From positions 1-64,000 of the IMG/VR virus record IMGVR_UViG_3300035698_016830: 64,000 bases of DNA; one strand, 5' to 3'. The stretch's first letter is position 1, and each line of letters starts with the position of its first letter. Source of the stretch: a virus. Made by a program: the position numbers and the translations under genes. Below are positions 1 through 8,812 of this stretch, one piece after another. A model generated the notes under the pieces. It was not told where the DNA came from and did no database searches. It saw only the letters and a program-made list of their open reading frames with translations.

Positions 1-52
1 GAAAATGCTTACGAGTACGATCGAGGCACTCAGCAGCATAATTTTAAAGGTG
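1..52 (+). repeat. 52-bp direct repeat, copy 1 (copy 2 at 955-1006)
   Basis: Bases 1-52 (start GAAAATGCTTACGAG) are identical to 955-1006. The two copies bracket the linker and the propeller repeats in the same reading frame; sequence diverges directly after each copy. This is the pattern left by duplication or in-frame module insertion. Confidence 0.9.
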
Positions 53-1125
53 ACGTTACAACTACCGGCACAAGCTTTCTCGGAGACGCCGAATTTGCAG
101 GGAAGGCATATAGCCCATCAAATGCTCCACTATCAAATCACCCGTTCCCCGGTTCATTCGCTACTCTAGATTATGTGCATACACAATCACATAATGAGAT
201 TTCTAATGGCATACTAACCCACATCGACTCTAATGATCCAGGTGAACTGGCTTATTATGCCTGGGGTGATGGTAAGTTTATTTACCTCGCTAATGGTGCC
301 GGCGGCTTACACACGTACTCAGTTAGTGACGCAGGTGTATTAACTCACGTTAATTTTGATGATCAGGGCGATTCGGCTCGTAATGTCTGGGGCGACGGTA
401 AATTTATCTACCTCGCTAATGATGATGGTGGTTTACACGTGTACTCAGTAAGTGACGCAGGTGTATTAACTCACGTTGATTTTGATGATCAAGGTAACCT
501 GGCTTATTGCGTCTGGGGTGACGGTAAGTTTATTTACCTCGCTAATCATGATGGTGGTTTACACGTGTACTCAGTTAGTGACGCAGGTGTATTAACTCAC
601 GTTAATTTTGATGATCAAGGTGACAAGGCACTCGGTGTATGGGGTGACGGTAAATTTATCTACCTCGCTAATCATGAGGGTGGTTTACACACGTACTCAG
701 TTAGTGACGCGGGCGTATTAACTCACGTTAATTTTGATGATCAAGGTGACAAGGCATTCGGTGTCTGGGGTGACGGTAAGTTTATTTACCTCGCTAGTGG
801 TGCCGTCGGCTTACACACGTACTCAGTGAGTGACGCAGGCGTATTAACTCACATCGACTCTGATGATCAGAGCGGTACTGCTTTCGGTGTTTGGGGCGAC
901 GGTAAATTTATTTACCTCGCTAACTATGCTGGTGGTTTACACACTTATTCTACAGAAAATGCTTACGAGTACGATCGAGGCACTCAGCAGCATAATTTTA
1001 AAGGTGTTATAAAACTTCCCTATATTACGGATGCCCCAGCAAGCCCAGAAAACGGAATGATGTGGATGGAAGCTGATGGACTGCATATCCAGTATAACGA
1101 CCAAGAAGATACATTAACTCAATAA
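1..1125 (+). CDS. Tail-associated beta-propeller protein, 5'-truncated
   Basis: The frame is open from base 1 with no stop, so the gene enters from outside the window. The GTG at 175 is not needed as a start. After about 69 residues come six near-identical 42-residue repeats (208-963), each holding the core WGDGKFIYLAN and a GVLTH strand, similar to LVIVD-type propeller blades. The C-terminal part after the repeats restarts with the same residues (ENAYEYDRGTQQ) that open the window. It lies directly upstream of tail-tip genes, so a tail fibre or adhesin role is inferred. Blade positions such as the two residues after LAN vary between copies. The exact family is not certain. Confidence 0.8.
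   Translation, partial: ENAYEYDRGTQQHNFKGDVTTTGTSFLGDAEFAGKAYSPSNAPLSNHPFPGSFATLDYVHTQSHNEISNGILTHIDSNDPGELAYYAWGDGKFIYLANGAGGLHTYSVSDAGVLTHVNFDDQGDSARNVWGDGKFIYLANDDGGLHVYSVSDAGVLTHVDFDDQGNLAYCVWGDGKFIYLANHDGGLHVYSVSDAGVLTHVNFDDQGDKALGVWGDGKFIYLANHEGGLHTYSVSDAGVLTHVNFDDQGDKAFGVWGDGKFIYLASGAVGLHTYSVSDAGVLTHIDSDDQSGTAFGVWGDGKFIYLANYAGGLHTYSTENAYEYDRGTQQHNFKGVIKLPYITDAPASPENGMMWMEADGLHIQYNDQEDTLTQ
208..963 (+). repeat. Six tandem 126-bp propeller repeats
   Basis: Six in-frame copies of a 126-bp unit (42 residues). The units share strand sequences for GVLTH, VWGDGKFIYLAN and YSVSDA and differ mainly in the short loop after LAN and in the segment after DDQG. Such near-identical repeats can expand or contract by recombination. 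Confidence 0.85.
955..1006 (+). repeat. 52-bp direct repeat, copy 2
   Basis: Identical to bases 1-52; marks the right boundary of the inserted or duplicated propeller block. Confidence 0.9.
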
Positions 1126-1138
1126 AAGGAGATTTATA

Positions 1139-1279
1139 ATGGCAACAAGACGAAGTAATCCAAGTCGCAGTTCAGGACGAGGAAGAGGTGGACAAGGATC
1201 ATGTGGTGGAACGCCACGTAGAGATGGAAGTGGTGGTGGTCGTGGTAATAGAAGTACGACAAGACAGCCTAAAAAGTAA
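1139..1279 (+). CDS. Small basic Gly/Arg/Ser-rich protein (46 aa)
   Basis: ATG at 1139 follows an AAAAGGAG ribosome binding site 6 nt upstream. The product is dominated by Gly, Arg and Ser with a single Cys and is strongly basic. It sits 13 bases after the propeller gene and 9 before the L-like gene, so it is probably co-transcribed with the tail genes. No function recognised; a nucleic-acid-binding or assembly role would be a guess. Confidence 0.7.
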   Translation: MATRRSNPSRSSGRGRGGQGSCGGTPRRDGSGGGRGNRSTTRQPKK

Positions 1280-1288
1280 GAGATAAAA

Positions 1289-2137
1289 ATGCCAAATACA
1301 TTAACACTAAACCAGATAGCCGAAAAAAACAAACAGCATGCATCTAGTAGATGGGTGGTGCTGTTTGTCCTTCGGCCACCTGCTAGTTTAACCACTGTGG
1401 ATGCTATTTATATGGCACAAAGCAATACTACGGTAACATATGATGGAACAGATTATACACCCTTTAATTTATCTTTAGGTACCTTAACAGAGACCTCAGA
1501 AGGTGACTTCCCTAGTATGGGGATAACAATAAATAATCCTGTTCATATTCTGGATTCTTTTATCGAAGATACTGATGGACTGGATCAATGCACATTAGAA
1601 ATGTTTACTATCAATACTGGCTATTTAAGTGCTCCTCCTCCTGTAACCTATACATGGGATGTCGATAGCATGGAGCAGGATGACGAATACATTTCTTTTA
1701 CCCTTATGATGCCATCAGCTTTACGTAGACAAATTCCTGATGAATCTTTTAGGTCAAGAACTTGCCAATTCAGTTACAGCACATCTTATCCATGTCATGT
1801 AACTTATTTTGATATTGAAGCTGTCACTTTAACTGGAACTGATCCCGTTCTTATTACCTTAACAGACCATACTTTTGAGACTGATGATGATATTATCATT
1901 TCTTCAGTAACAGATATCGCTGATTTGAATGGTAGTTATGAAGCAACAAAAGTAGGTGCAGATACTTTTAGTTTACAGAGTACAGATAGCAGCGATTTTT
2001 CAGGAGTTTATAGTTCTGGTGGTAAAGTTGGGTTTCTTTATTGTGATGGTACCGTACCAGAATGTATAGCAAGAAATAATATTAACAGGGGTAAGTTTTT
2101 TCCTGGTTTAAGGTCAAGAACTGCGAGGTATTTATGA
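1289..2137 (+). CDS. Minor tail protein L-like (tail tip)
   Basis: 282 aa. Gene order (this gene, NlpC/P60-like, large J-like) matches lambda L-K-I-J. The C-terminal half has the spaced cysteines (in CQFSY, YPCH, YCDG, PECIA) expected of gpL-type proteins, which bind an iron-sulfur cluster. An extra domain of about 80 residues (1790-2032) is inserted between the second and third cysteines; the same domain is found in the J-like protein. Expected role: links tail tube to tail tip. It overlaps the next gene by 4 bases (ATGA), so translation is probably coupled. Confidence 0.7.
   Translation: MPNTLTLNQIAEKNKQHASSRWVVLFVLRPPASLTTVDAIYMAQSNTTVTYDGTDYTPFNLSLGTLTETSEGDFPSMGITINNPVHILDSFIEDTDGLDQCTLEMFTINTGYLSAPPPVTYTWDVDSMEQDDEYISFTLMMPSALRRQIPDESFRSRTCQFSYSTSYPCHVTYFDIEAVTLTGTDPVLITLTDHTFETDDDIIISSVTDIADLNGSYEATKVGADTFSLQSTDSSDFSGVYSSGGKVGFLYCDGTVPECIARNNINRGKFFPGLRSRTARYL
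1790..2032 (+). repeat. FCCH-like inserted domain, copy in L-like gene
   Basis: 243 bp encoding a beta-rich segment with the pattern TLTGTDPVLIT-DHTFETDD-DLNGSYEATKVGADTF-FSGVYSSGG. It resembles the small E1-FCCH-like domains known from phage tail proteins. A highly similar 243-bp copy lies at 3191-3433. Confidence 0.75.
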
Positions 2138-2553
2138 GTCTTATTATTGATACTTCAGATCTTATAGGAAAGCCTTTTGGTTGGGGTGGTCGTGGCCCTG
2201 ATTTTTATGATTGTTTTGGTATCTGTAAAAAAGTAGCTGAAAGAGCTGGTATTGCTTACCCTGAATACCCTGTTAACATGAGAACAGAAGAATTAGTTAC
2301 TGGCGCTTTTAAAAGTGTTTTGAAAGAATATGAAGAAGGAGAAGGAAGATGGACAAAATTAAAAGTAGTGGGTCTACCACAACCATTAACAACCATACTT
2401 ATGAAATCCCGTGGTAAGTGGCACATGGGAATAACGCTTTCAAATTATGGTGAATTTATTCATTGTATAATTAGGCACAAAGTTAATGTAACGACTATTT
2501 CTAACCCATTATGGAATGGCCTCATAAAAGGATATTATGTCTACACAGAATAG
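2134..2553 (+). CDS. NlpC/P60-like tail assembly protein (K-like)
   Basis: 139 aa. A Cys in the motif FYDCFGICKK near residue 27 and a His in WHMGI near residue 92 fit the Cys/His pair of NlpC/P60 cysteine peptidases. Position between L-like and J-like genes matches lambda gene K, whose product helps tail-tip assembly and cell-wall passage. It overlaps both neighbours (4 and 17 bases). It is shorter than lambda K because the N-terminal JAB-type domain is absent. Confidence 0.75.
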   Translation: MSLIIDTSDLIGKPFGWGGRGPDFYDCFGICKKVAERAGIAYPEYPVNMRTEELVTGAFKSVLKEYEEGEGRWTKLKVVGLPQPLTTILMKSRGKWHMGITLSNYGEFIHCIIRHKVNVTTISNPLWNGLIKGYYVYTE

Positions 2554-5500
2554 ACAAGATGGTTTTGATTTTGAGATAAAAGTATTTACTTTTTCTGGCC
2601 CTATGGATGCTGGTCCACCTGAAGAAATTAATATACCTGTTCTTAGAACAAACACTATTAAAGATGTTGCTGATGCTTTCGCTCCCAATGAAGATGAGCA
2701 TATTATCATTCTCAAAAATGGCTTAGCTATACCGACAGAAGAATGGCAAGCAGTCACACTTCATGAAAATGATCAATTAGTTATAAGACCTTCTGTTGAA
2801 GCCGGCGCGCTGGTAACAGCTGGTATCACTGCTCTTGGCGGTGTTATCATGAAGTGGACTTTGACTCAGATTTTTTGGATGACCGTAGTGTCTGTTGCTG
2901 GTGGGTATCTTATAAAAGCTTTAACCCCATCACCAAAGATGGGGGAGATAGGAGAAGCTGATTTTAAAGATTCTCAAGTGCACTCTAGAAAGCCTACTTC
3001 ACTGCAAGCTGAGGGACTTCCTATACCTATTTATTTTGGAAGAAATAGAGTATATGGGAATGTGATTTCTCAGTATTCAATTGTAGATCCAGCAAATTCA
3101 GAAAAGAGAAGAATTAATACTCTTATAGGTTTAACAGCAGGTCCAATTGAAGAAGTAGAGATAACAGATACTTTACGTATTGCTGATCGCCCATGCCATG
3201 TAGCTCAGTTTGATATTGAAGATATCACTTTAACTGGGACTGATCCAGTTCTTATTACCGTAACAGACCATACTTTTGAGACTGATGATGGTATTATCAT
3301 TTATTCAGTAATAGGAATCGCTAATTTGAATGGTTGGTATGAAGCAACAAAAGTAGATGCAAATACTTTTAGTTTACAGTATACAAGTAGTATCAATTTT
3401 TCAGGAGTTTATAGTTCTGGTGGTAGAGTAGGAAAACCATCGAGTGATTTTGATACAGGAGCGATTTATTCGAATTTAGGTCAATATGAACAAGCCTCAT
3501 TACCAGGTCATGATGAATTGCGTCCTGAATATATTTATAACAGACTAGTAAAATATCTAGAACCTGTAGAATATACGTTACCTGATAATGACTATACAAA
3601 GCTAAAGATCATAATCGCTTATCCTTCGGGTGTCTATTGGTTGGATAATCTAGGTACATTGTGGCCACATTCAGTTGGTACAAAAATTGAAATTAAGGAA
3701 GTTGGAGGAGCTTATCAAACACTTTTAAATTGGTACGCATCTGAAAAGATTACTAATGTTATAAGATTAGAGGTCATATCAAGTGGAACTTATTTAGGTG
3801 GCGCCCCTGTAACAATAGAAACTGGAAAGTCCTATGTTGTAAAAGTCACCAAAACTACTCCTGAGCAAAGTGCTCTTAGATTTGGAGATAAATTAGTTCT
3901 TGAATCTATACAAGAGTATTTAGAACATGATTTATCTTATCCAGGTTTGGCTTGTTTGGCAGTTAATAATGTAGATACTGATGAAATTGCTAATTCATTG
4001 GATTTCTCAGTTATTATTAAAGGTAACATTATAGGCCATTATACGGGGGCAACTTGGTTATATGGTTACTATAATAATCCGGCTGATGTTTTATATTGGC
4101 TAGCGGCAATGCCTGTAATTATTGGTGATGGTTCTGGTACTCCTTATTATGTTTCTCATAACAGAGGATTGGCAGAAAATAGAATAGATTTAGCAAAACT
4201 ATTAGAGTTACATGATTACCTTGCTGAATTAGTTCCTGCTTATGATGGTGGCACAGAACCAAGAATGACCCTTAATAGGGGCTTTGATGTAAGGACAACT
4301 ATATGGGATGCCATTTTGGAAGTATGTGAAGTGGCTAGATGTATGCCTGTATTAATAGGGACTAAACTTTCTTTTGCAATTAATAAGCCTAAAACGCCAT
4401 CACAGATATTCACTATTGATAATCAATTAATGAAAGGCTTTAAAAGAGCTAGGATTCCTTCAAACGGAAGGGTGACTGAATTAGAAATTCAGTACAAAGA
4501 TAAAAACGTGGACTTTGAAACAACCACAGTAAAAAGACAAGACGTTTCTGCTCCTTCAAGTGCGTATAATAAAGCTACTCTAAATTTAACAGGCGTTACA
4601 AGTGAATCTGAAGTTTGGAGATATGCATTAAATGATTTGGAGCAAACAAGGCAGCAAAAATGGATAATTGAACTAAAAGTAGATATTGAATCTTTGGCTT
4701 GTACTATTGGTGATGCTATTAAAGTTCAAACCCCTGTTTGTGTTTGGGGAGATGAAATAAGAGTAAGTCAAGTTTTATCTACTACTGGTATTGTAGTCAG
4801 CACAGGTTTAGAGGCTTCATCAGCTGATAAAATAGCTTTACGAACAACTGATATTGGTGGTGTGGAAGAAAGAATTGATGTTTATAGTATTAGTGGAGTT
4901 ACTGTAGCCATAGGTGGGGAAGAGACTACATTAGTAGTTGGTTCCGCTTTTGCTAATACACCTGTAATAGGCGATATCGGAATGTTTGGGCCTGATTCAA
5001 TTGTTGAAAATAATTATGCCATAACTCGTATTGAAAGAAACTCTGATGGTTTTGCTACAATTTCAGCTGTTGACTGGTATGATGATATGTTTATTGATGG
5101 CACGACTACCCCAGTGCTGACCATTGTACCAGATCAAGTGCCTATTACCTCTGATTCTACGATACTTCCTATTAATTGGGATAATATAAATAATAGAATT
5201 CCTTCATCTGTTTGGGCGGAACCCTTGAATCTTGATATGCCCTTTACAAAAGGAGCTACTTGGCTTGATGACACTCCTGCTGGGTCCATTTCTTGGAATG
5301 CCCATACTTTCTTCTTAAATGGCACTTCCTATTCTATCGCTGCTTCTAACACGGCATTGGCTTATGTTTATCTTGATACTGATATTTCCACAGCGGCTTA
5401 TCAAAAATCAGCTAGTCAAACAGATATAATAGGAGCAAATAAATATCCTATAGCTGCACAAGATAGTGTTACACACATAGCTTATCCTTTAGCACTTACT

Positions 5501-6040
5501 CAACCACAGCATGCTCTGACTTTACAAAATGGAACTATTGTTGCATCTAACATAAAAGCATCAACTATTACAGCTTCTCTAATGGCCGTTGATAGTATTG
5601 TTGCTGATAGTATTGTTGCCAGTAACATTACAACTATCAAACTAAATGATGCTGCGGTAATAACAACAAAGATTTTGGATGACAATGTAACTAAAATGGC
5701 AAGTAGCTTTACGGCTGGCCCCATTAATTATACTTCCTTAGCCATAACAACTTTAGGGGCTGCTGCTATCACATTAACTGGATCACCTGTTCTTATTACA
5801 GCGGCATTCACACATTCTGTTGTAAATAGTGGATTTACGTGGTGGATATATCGAGGTGCCGCACTTTTGGCTGCTGCTACAACAGTAACATACTATGCAA
5901 GCGATACAGTTGCATATTCATTTGTAGAGCAGCCGGCAGCAGGGAGTTACACCTATTATATATATGTTACCGCTACTGTGCCTGGGACTATTAATAGTGC
6001 CATATGGAGCAGCTTAGCGGTTCTTGAAGTTAAAAAATAG
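2537..6040 (+). CDS. Tail tip / host specificity protein J-like
   Basis: 1167 aa. The N-terminal about 90 residues look like a ubiquitin-fold tail assembly domain, then a hydrophobic hairpin-like stretch around residues 92-130 as in gpI-type proteins, then a J-type hub with the conserved RKPTSLQAEGLPIPIYFG region (near 155). An FCCH-like domain is inserted near residues 219-299. The C-terminal third is rich in Ala, Ser and Thr and probably holds the receptor-binding part. The gene appears to fuse I- and J-type functions. Start ATG at 2537 lies inside the previous gene. Confidence 0.8.
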   Translation: MSTQNRQDGFDFEIKVFTFSGPMDAGPPEEINIPVLRTNTIKDVADAFAPNEDEHIIILKNGLAIPTEEWQAVTLHENDQLVIRPSVEAGALVTAGITALGGVIMKWTLTQIFWMTVVSVAGGYLIKALTPSPKMGEIGEADFKDSQVHSRKPTSLQAEGLPIPIYFGRNRVYGNVISQYSIVDPANSEKRRINTLIGLTAGPIEEVEITDTLRIADRPCHVAQFDIEDITLTGTDPVLITVTDHTFETDDGIIIYSVIGIANLNGWYEATKVDANTFSLQYTSSINFSGVYSSGGRVGKPSSDFDTGAIYSNLGQYEQASLPGHDELRPEYIYNRLVKYLEPVEYTLPDNDYTKLKIIIAYPSGVYWLDNLGTLWPHSVGTKIEIKEVGGAYQTLLNWYASEKITNVIRLEVISSGTYLGGAPVTIETGKSYVVKVTKTTPEQSALRFGDKLVLESIQEYLEHDLSYPGLACLAVNNVDTDEIANSLDFSVIIKGNIIGHYTGATWLYGYYNNPADVLYWLAAMPVIIGDGSGTPYYVSHNRGLAENRIDLAKLLELHDYLAELVPAYDGGTEPRMTLNRGFDVRTTIWDAILEVCEVARCMPVLIGTKLSFAINKPKTPSQIFTIDNQLMKGFKRARIPSNGRVTELEIQYKDKNVDFETTTVKRQDVSAPSSAYNKATLNLTGVTSESEVWRYALNDLEQTRQQKWIIELKVDIESLACTIGDAIKVQTPVCVWGDEIRVSQVLSTTGIVVSTGLEASSADKIALRTTDIGGVEERIDVYSISGVTVAIGGEETTLVVGSAFANTPVIGDIGMFGPDSIVENNYAITRIERNSDGFATISAVDWYDDMFIDGTTTPVLTIVPDQVPITSDSTILPINWDNINNRIPSSVWAEPLNLDMPFTKGATWLDDTPAGSISWNAHTFFLNGTSYSIAASNTALAYVYLDTDISTAAYQKSASQTDIIGANKYPIAAQDSVTHIAYPLALTQPQHALTLQNGTIVASNIKASTITASLMAVDSIVADSIVASNITTIKLNDAAVITTKILDDNVTKMASSFTAGPINYTSLAITTLGAAAITLTGSPVLITAAFTHSVVNSGFTWWIYRGAALLAAATTVTYYASDTVAYSFVEQPAAGSYTYYIYVTATVPGTINSAIWSSLAVLEVKK
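3191..3433 (+). repeat. FCCH-like inserted domain, copy in J-like gene
   Basis: Second copy of the 243-bp segment found at 1790-2032, same phase and length, beginning with codons for Pro-Cys-His in both genes. The similarity stops at the domain boundaries on both sides. Confidence 0.75.
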
Positions 6041-6052
6041 AAAGATTTTATA

Positions 6053-6388
6053 ATGAGTATTCCATATTCTGTTATAGACCAATCAGGTAAAATTCTTAGG
6101 GGAGGAAGCTGCTCAGAAATGGATTTGGAGCTTCAAGCTGGTCCAGGGGAGCATAGTCTTAAAATACAAAGTTCTGATGTAGAAGATGTTTTTAAAAAAG
6201 AGAAAGATGGTACATGGAAAAAGCATAAAAAATCTGCTCTTGATATTGCTAAGCGAAAAGAAGAATTAAAAATAAAAGAAGTACCACATGACAAGCAATC
6301 AGCCAACATAACAAATGGGCAATTAGAATCGTTGATGAATAGAATAGAAGCGTTGGAAACGCAGCTAACAGAAATGAACAATAAATAA
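6053..6388 (+). CDS. Hypothetical tail-region protein (111 aa)
   Basis: Starts 12 bases after the J-like stop with a weak ribosome binding site (AAAGA). Charged protein with a probable C-terminal coiled coil (SLMNRIEALETQLTEMN). The N-terminal part is beta-like (YSVIDQSGKILRGG). In many siphophages the gene after J encodes a small accessory protein. No family recognised. Confidence 0.65.
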   Translation: MSIPYSVIDQSGKILRGGSCSEMDLELQAGPGEHSLKIQSSDVEDVFKKEKDGTWKKHKKSALDIAKRKEELKIKEVPHDKQSANITNGQLESLMNRIEALETQLTEMNNK

Positions 6389-6419
6389 ATTCAGCAAAGA
6401 TTTTAAAATGGAGCTCAGT

Positions 6420-6788
6420 ATGATGAAAACAACTTTGACTTACTACGGAATAAGAACTCTATGGACAGGTACAGGATTAACAGCAGTAGCCTTAGGCGTA
6501 GCAACTCCAGGTGAATGGGAGGCAAAAGCAATTCTAATTTTATCAGGTATGCTTGCTACTTTGATGTCGATACTATTTGGAGGGTTTGTAAAACACCTAG
6601 CTGGCCATCAGAATGACAGGACTTTGATATTTGCTGATTTGGATAAAAAGCATGAAGTTATGTTGCAAAGATTAGATAAAATGCAATCTAAAGAAGGCTG
6701 TGATTCAATAAGTGAAAATAATAAGAAATTGGTGGATTTACAATTTAAGACTTTGGATGATAAGCTAACAATATTACTTGAAAAATAA
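6420..6788 (+). CDS. Two-helix membrane protein, candidate holin
   Basis: About 122 aa. Two hydrophobic segments (near residues 12-25 and 35-56) are followed by a charged coiled-coil tail. Start ATG at 6420 is preferred because GGAG ends 6 nt upstream; an in-frame ATG at 6408 lacks this. Two-segment topology and position at the end of the tail operon fit a class II holin or a membrane-anchored accessory protein; there is no lysin next to it, so the assignment is open. Confidence 0.6.
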   Translation: MMKTTLTYYGIRTLWTGTGLTAVALGVATPGEWEAKAILILSGMLATLMSILFGGFVKHLAGHQNDRTLIFADLDKKHEVMLQRLDKMQSKEGCDSISENNKKLVDLQFKTLDDKLTILLEK

Positions 6789-6816
6789 CAAGCATCTTAT
6801 CTCTCCTCACCGGCTA

Positions 6817-6862
6817 GGCCGGCCCTTAGATTGTTTCTTTGGGCCGGTCTTGTTTTTGTTTC
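6817..6862 (+). terminator. Rho-independent terminator after tail operon
   Basis: GGCCGGCCC (6817-6825) pairs with GGGCCGGTC (6841-6849) with one G-U pair, followed by TTGTTTTTGTTT. It separates the rightward tail operon from the converging leftward genes. Confidence 0.85.
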
Positions 6863-6890
6863 TATTCCTCATATCAATACAGGAAACATG

Positions 6891-7076
6891 TTACCACTTT
6901 CCTTCATTCATTATCCACTCAGCAGTCAGGCCTTTAGATAAGGCGTTGTTTGGATCAGGCTTTGATCCTGCAAGTGGCTTGGCGGGTAGATGCAGATCAA
7001 CGTATTGATAGGCTGTTTTAATTTCATGGTCACAATTAGTAGTTCTCTTTGTATGCTCAGAAATATTATCTTTCAT
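6891..7076 (-). CDS. Hypothetical protein (61 aa)
   Basis: Last gene of the leftward set. ATG at 7076 overlaps the stop of the upstream gene (ATGA), so coupling is likely; an upstream in-frame start at 7115 would lie inside that gene. Product begins MKDNISEHTKRTT and contains LPAKPLAGSKPDPNN. No function recognised. Confidence 0.6.
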   Translation of the reverse strand: MKDNISEHTKRTTNCDHEIKTAYQYVDLHLPAKPLAGSKPDPNNALSKGLTAEWIMNEGKW

Positions 7077-7396
7077 TTTGATCTTTCCCAAGCTATAACA
7101 GCAGCGCAAACCCATTGAACCGGATCAGATAACATTAGATTATAGCTATCATCATTGCCTGTTATTTTTCCTAGTTCGTTGGTCCAATCAGTTTTTTGTC
7201 CACCAATATCTCTACTAATACACACATCACGCATATAAAATGCAAGACTTTCAATAGATAAAAGAATTGCTCTATTACTACTACTATCCCAGTGGTGATA
7301 CAAGCAGACATGATCCATACTTATAAAAGCATTTATAACTCTTGAATGATGCCTAATATCATTTCTCTGTTTGACCCATTCCAGTAATTCTTTCAT
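7073..7396 (-). CDS. Hypothetical protein (107 aa)
   Basis: Begins MKELLEWVKQRND and ends near VQWVCAAVIAW. Mixed helical protein with several His residues (DHVCLYHHWD). It sits between short leftward genes with one-base spacing to the preceding gene, consistent with one transcript. No family recognised. Confidence 0.65.
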   Translation of the reverse strand: MKELLEWVKQRNDIRHHSRVINAFISMDHVCLYHHWDSSSNRAILLSIESLAFYMRDVCISRDIGGQKTDWTNELGKITGNDDSYNLMLSDPVQWVCAAVIAWERSK

Positions 7397-7397
7397 A

Positions 7398-7586
7398 TCA
7401 TATTATCCTATTAACAATTGCTCTGAAACTTGCTTCTTCCCATTCAGCTTTATAGTTCTGTTTTGATTTAACTTGGATCTCAATATCTTTTGCTTCTAAA
7501 GGTACATCTCCAAGACTGTCTTTGAGATGCTTATACACAAGCGCCTTAAGTGTGCGTTCATCAATTTTAATTACTAATGTACTCAT
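7398..7586 (-). CDS. Hypothetical protein (62 aa)
   Basis: Begins MSTLVIKIDERTL. ATG at 7586 chosen; a GTG at 7598 is an alternative and would overlap queE by 8 bases. N-terminal half looks like an alpha/beta fold, C-terminal half is amphipathic. No function recognised. Confidence 0.6.
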   Translation of the reverse strand: MSTLVIKIDERTLKALVYKHLKDSLGDVPLEAKDIEIQVKSKQNYKAEWEEASFRAIVNRII

Positions 7587-7590
7587 AATA

Positions 7591-8250
7591 TCACTCACAT
7601 CCTATTATTTTCTGAATCTGGATTGATAGACAATATCCATGCTGGAGACAAGAGGCTATGGCAGCTTGGAGGTTAGCAGCGTTTTTATCGTGGCTCTGCT
7701 CGTCCATAGGCTGGAGATAGACCTGTTTGGGTATAATCCACTGGCCCGCATAGTTAAGGGCGTTAAACACGCCTATAGGCAGTCCTGAGCCTTCATGGAG
7801 ATCACCAGCTTTGACCACATATTTGAAAGCCTCTACATAAGGCACCATCTGCTTCGCGACATCCATATTTTTGGGAGAACAGACAATAGAAATATGGGCC
7901 TGCCTTAGTTTTGCTATATCGTGATACCAGTTTGGTAGAATGGTACCATTGGTTTCTATTTGAATAATTTTATCATAAAGGAATAGTTTTGAGCACAGAA
8001 CTGAGAAGTCCTGCATAAATGGCTCACCACCTGTAATTACCACAAGGTCAGTTTGGGGCCACCTTAGCACTTCCTTTACGATATCATCGTCTTCCCATTC
8101 TTTTGCTCCTGTGATATGATCCGTGTCACAAAAGGAGCAATTAAGAGAGCACCCAGATAAACGAATGAAGACTGCTGGTCGCCCTGAGTATAGTGCTTCA
8201 CCTTGGAGGCTAAAAAAGATGGAGTGGATATTTAATTTTTTGTCTGTCAT
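7591..8250 (-). CDS. queE: 7-carboxy-7-deazaguanine synthase
   Basis: Radical SAM enzyme that contracts the ring of 6-carboxy-tetrahydropterin to 7-carboxy-7-deazaguanine, the third step towards preQ0. The CxxxCxxC iron-sulfur motif is C34, C38, C41 (CSLNCSFC), followed by GGEP at 74-77 as in QueE. An N-terminal SLQGEALYSG segment is also typical. 219 aa is a normal length. It is separated by about 18 kb and opposite strand from queD, queC, folE2 and dpdA, so it is expressed from a different transcript. Confidence 0.93.
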   Translation of the reverse strand: MTDKKLNIHSIFFSLQGEALYSGRPAVFIRLSGCSLNCSFCDTDHITGAKEWEDDDIVKEVLRWPQTDLVVITGGEPFMQDFSVLCSKLFLYDKIIQIETNGTILPNWYHDIAKLRQAHISIVCSPKNMDVAKQMVPYVEAFKYVVKAGDLHEGSGLPIGVFNALNYAGQWIIPKQVYLQPMDEQSHDKNAANLQAAIASCLQHGYCLSIQIQKIIGCE

Positions 8251-8278
8251 GTTAATCCTTATAAATAAATAATAGCTG

Positions 8279-8671
8279 TTATCTACTTATACGGTTTGAG
8301 TGCGGAAAGTACCTATCATACCTTGATCTAGGATCAATCTTATTTTGCTGGCTAGCAATTCTTTCTTGCAATTCGACCTTTTCTTGAATTGAAAGTTCTC
8401 TCTTCTTATTTTTAGGTTTCTTTCTTCTTTTAGGATTGAAAACATAACCTTTGTGATCGTGAACGTCTTGATGACACTTCCTACAAACCACTACTAGATC
8501 TTTCTTAGGATCTGCATTGTACCAATCACCATACTTTCTGTGATGAACTTCAACGCATTTAGTAGTGTTGCATTCAATACAGCGGTATTTTGCTAATCTT
8601 AAAGCAATAGCTTGTTTAAGTTTCCAGTCACTACTTTGTAAATAGATTTGATAAGCTTGTTTCTTGTTCAT
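8279..8671 (-). CDS. HNH endonuclease
   Basis: 130 aa. HNH core: CIEC (about residue 31), VEVHHRKYGDW with the double His, then VVCRKCHQDVH near residue 60. Both CxxC pairs can bind zinc. The C-terminal 60 residues are very basic (RRKKPKNKKRE) and probably bind DNA. No AP2 domain, so it is unrelated to the three HNH cassettes elsewhere. Could be a free-standing homing endonuclease or a packaging-type HNH nuclease. It starts 28 bases before queE on the same strand. Confidence 0.85.
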   Translation of the reverse strand: MNKKQAYQIYLQSSDWKLKQAIALRLAKYRCIECNTTKCVEVHHRKYGDWYNADPKKDLVVVCRKCHQDVHDHKGYVFNPKRRKKPKNKKRELSIQEKVELQERIASQQNKIDPRSRYDRYFPHSNRISR

Positions 8672-8812
8672 AAACTTACTTTCTTCAGCTTTTACCTTGG
8701 CATACTTATAACGGTGTTTTCTTGGTATTACCTACTTCTAGCTTGAAACCTATAATCTTAATTATAATCTTAATTATCAACATAATCTTAACAAGTAAGA
8801 ATAACAATGTAA

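Noticed and set aside
208-963. Tandem repeats as CRISPR array
   Set aside because: The 126-bp units are in-frame protein repeats without spacers.
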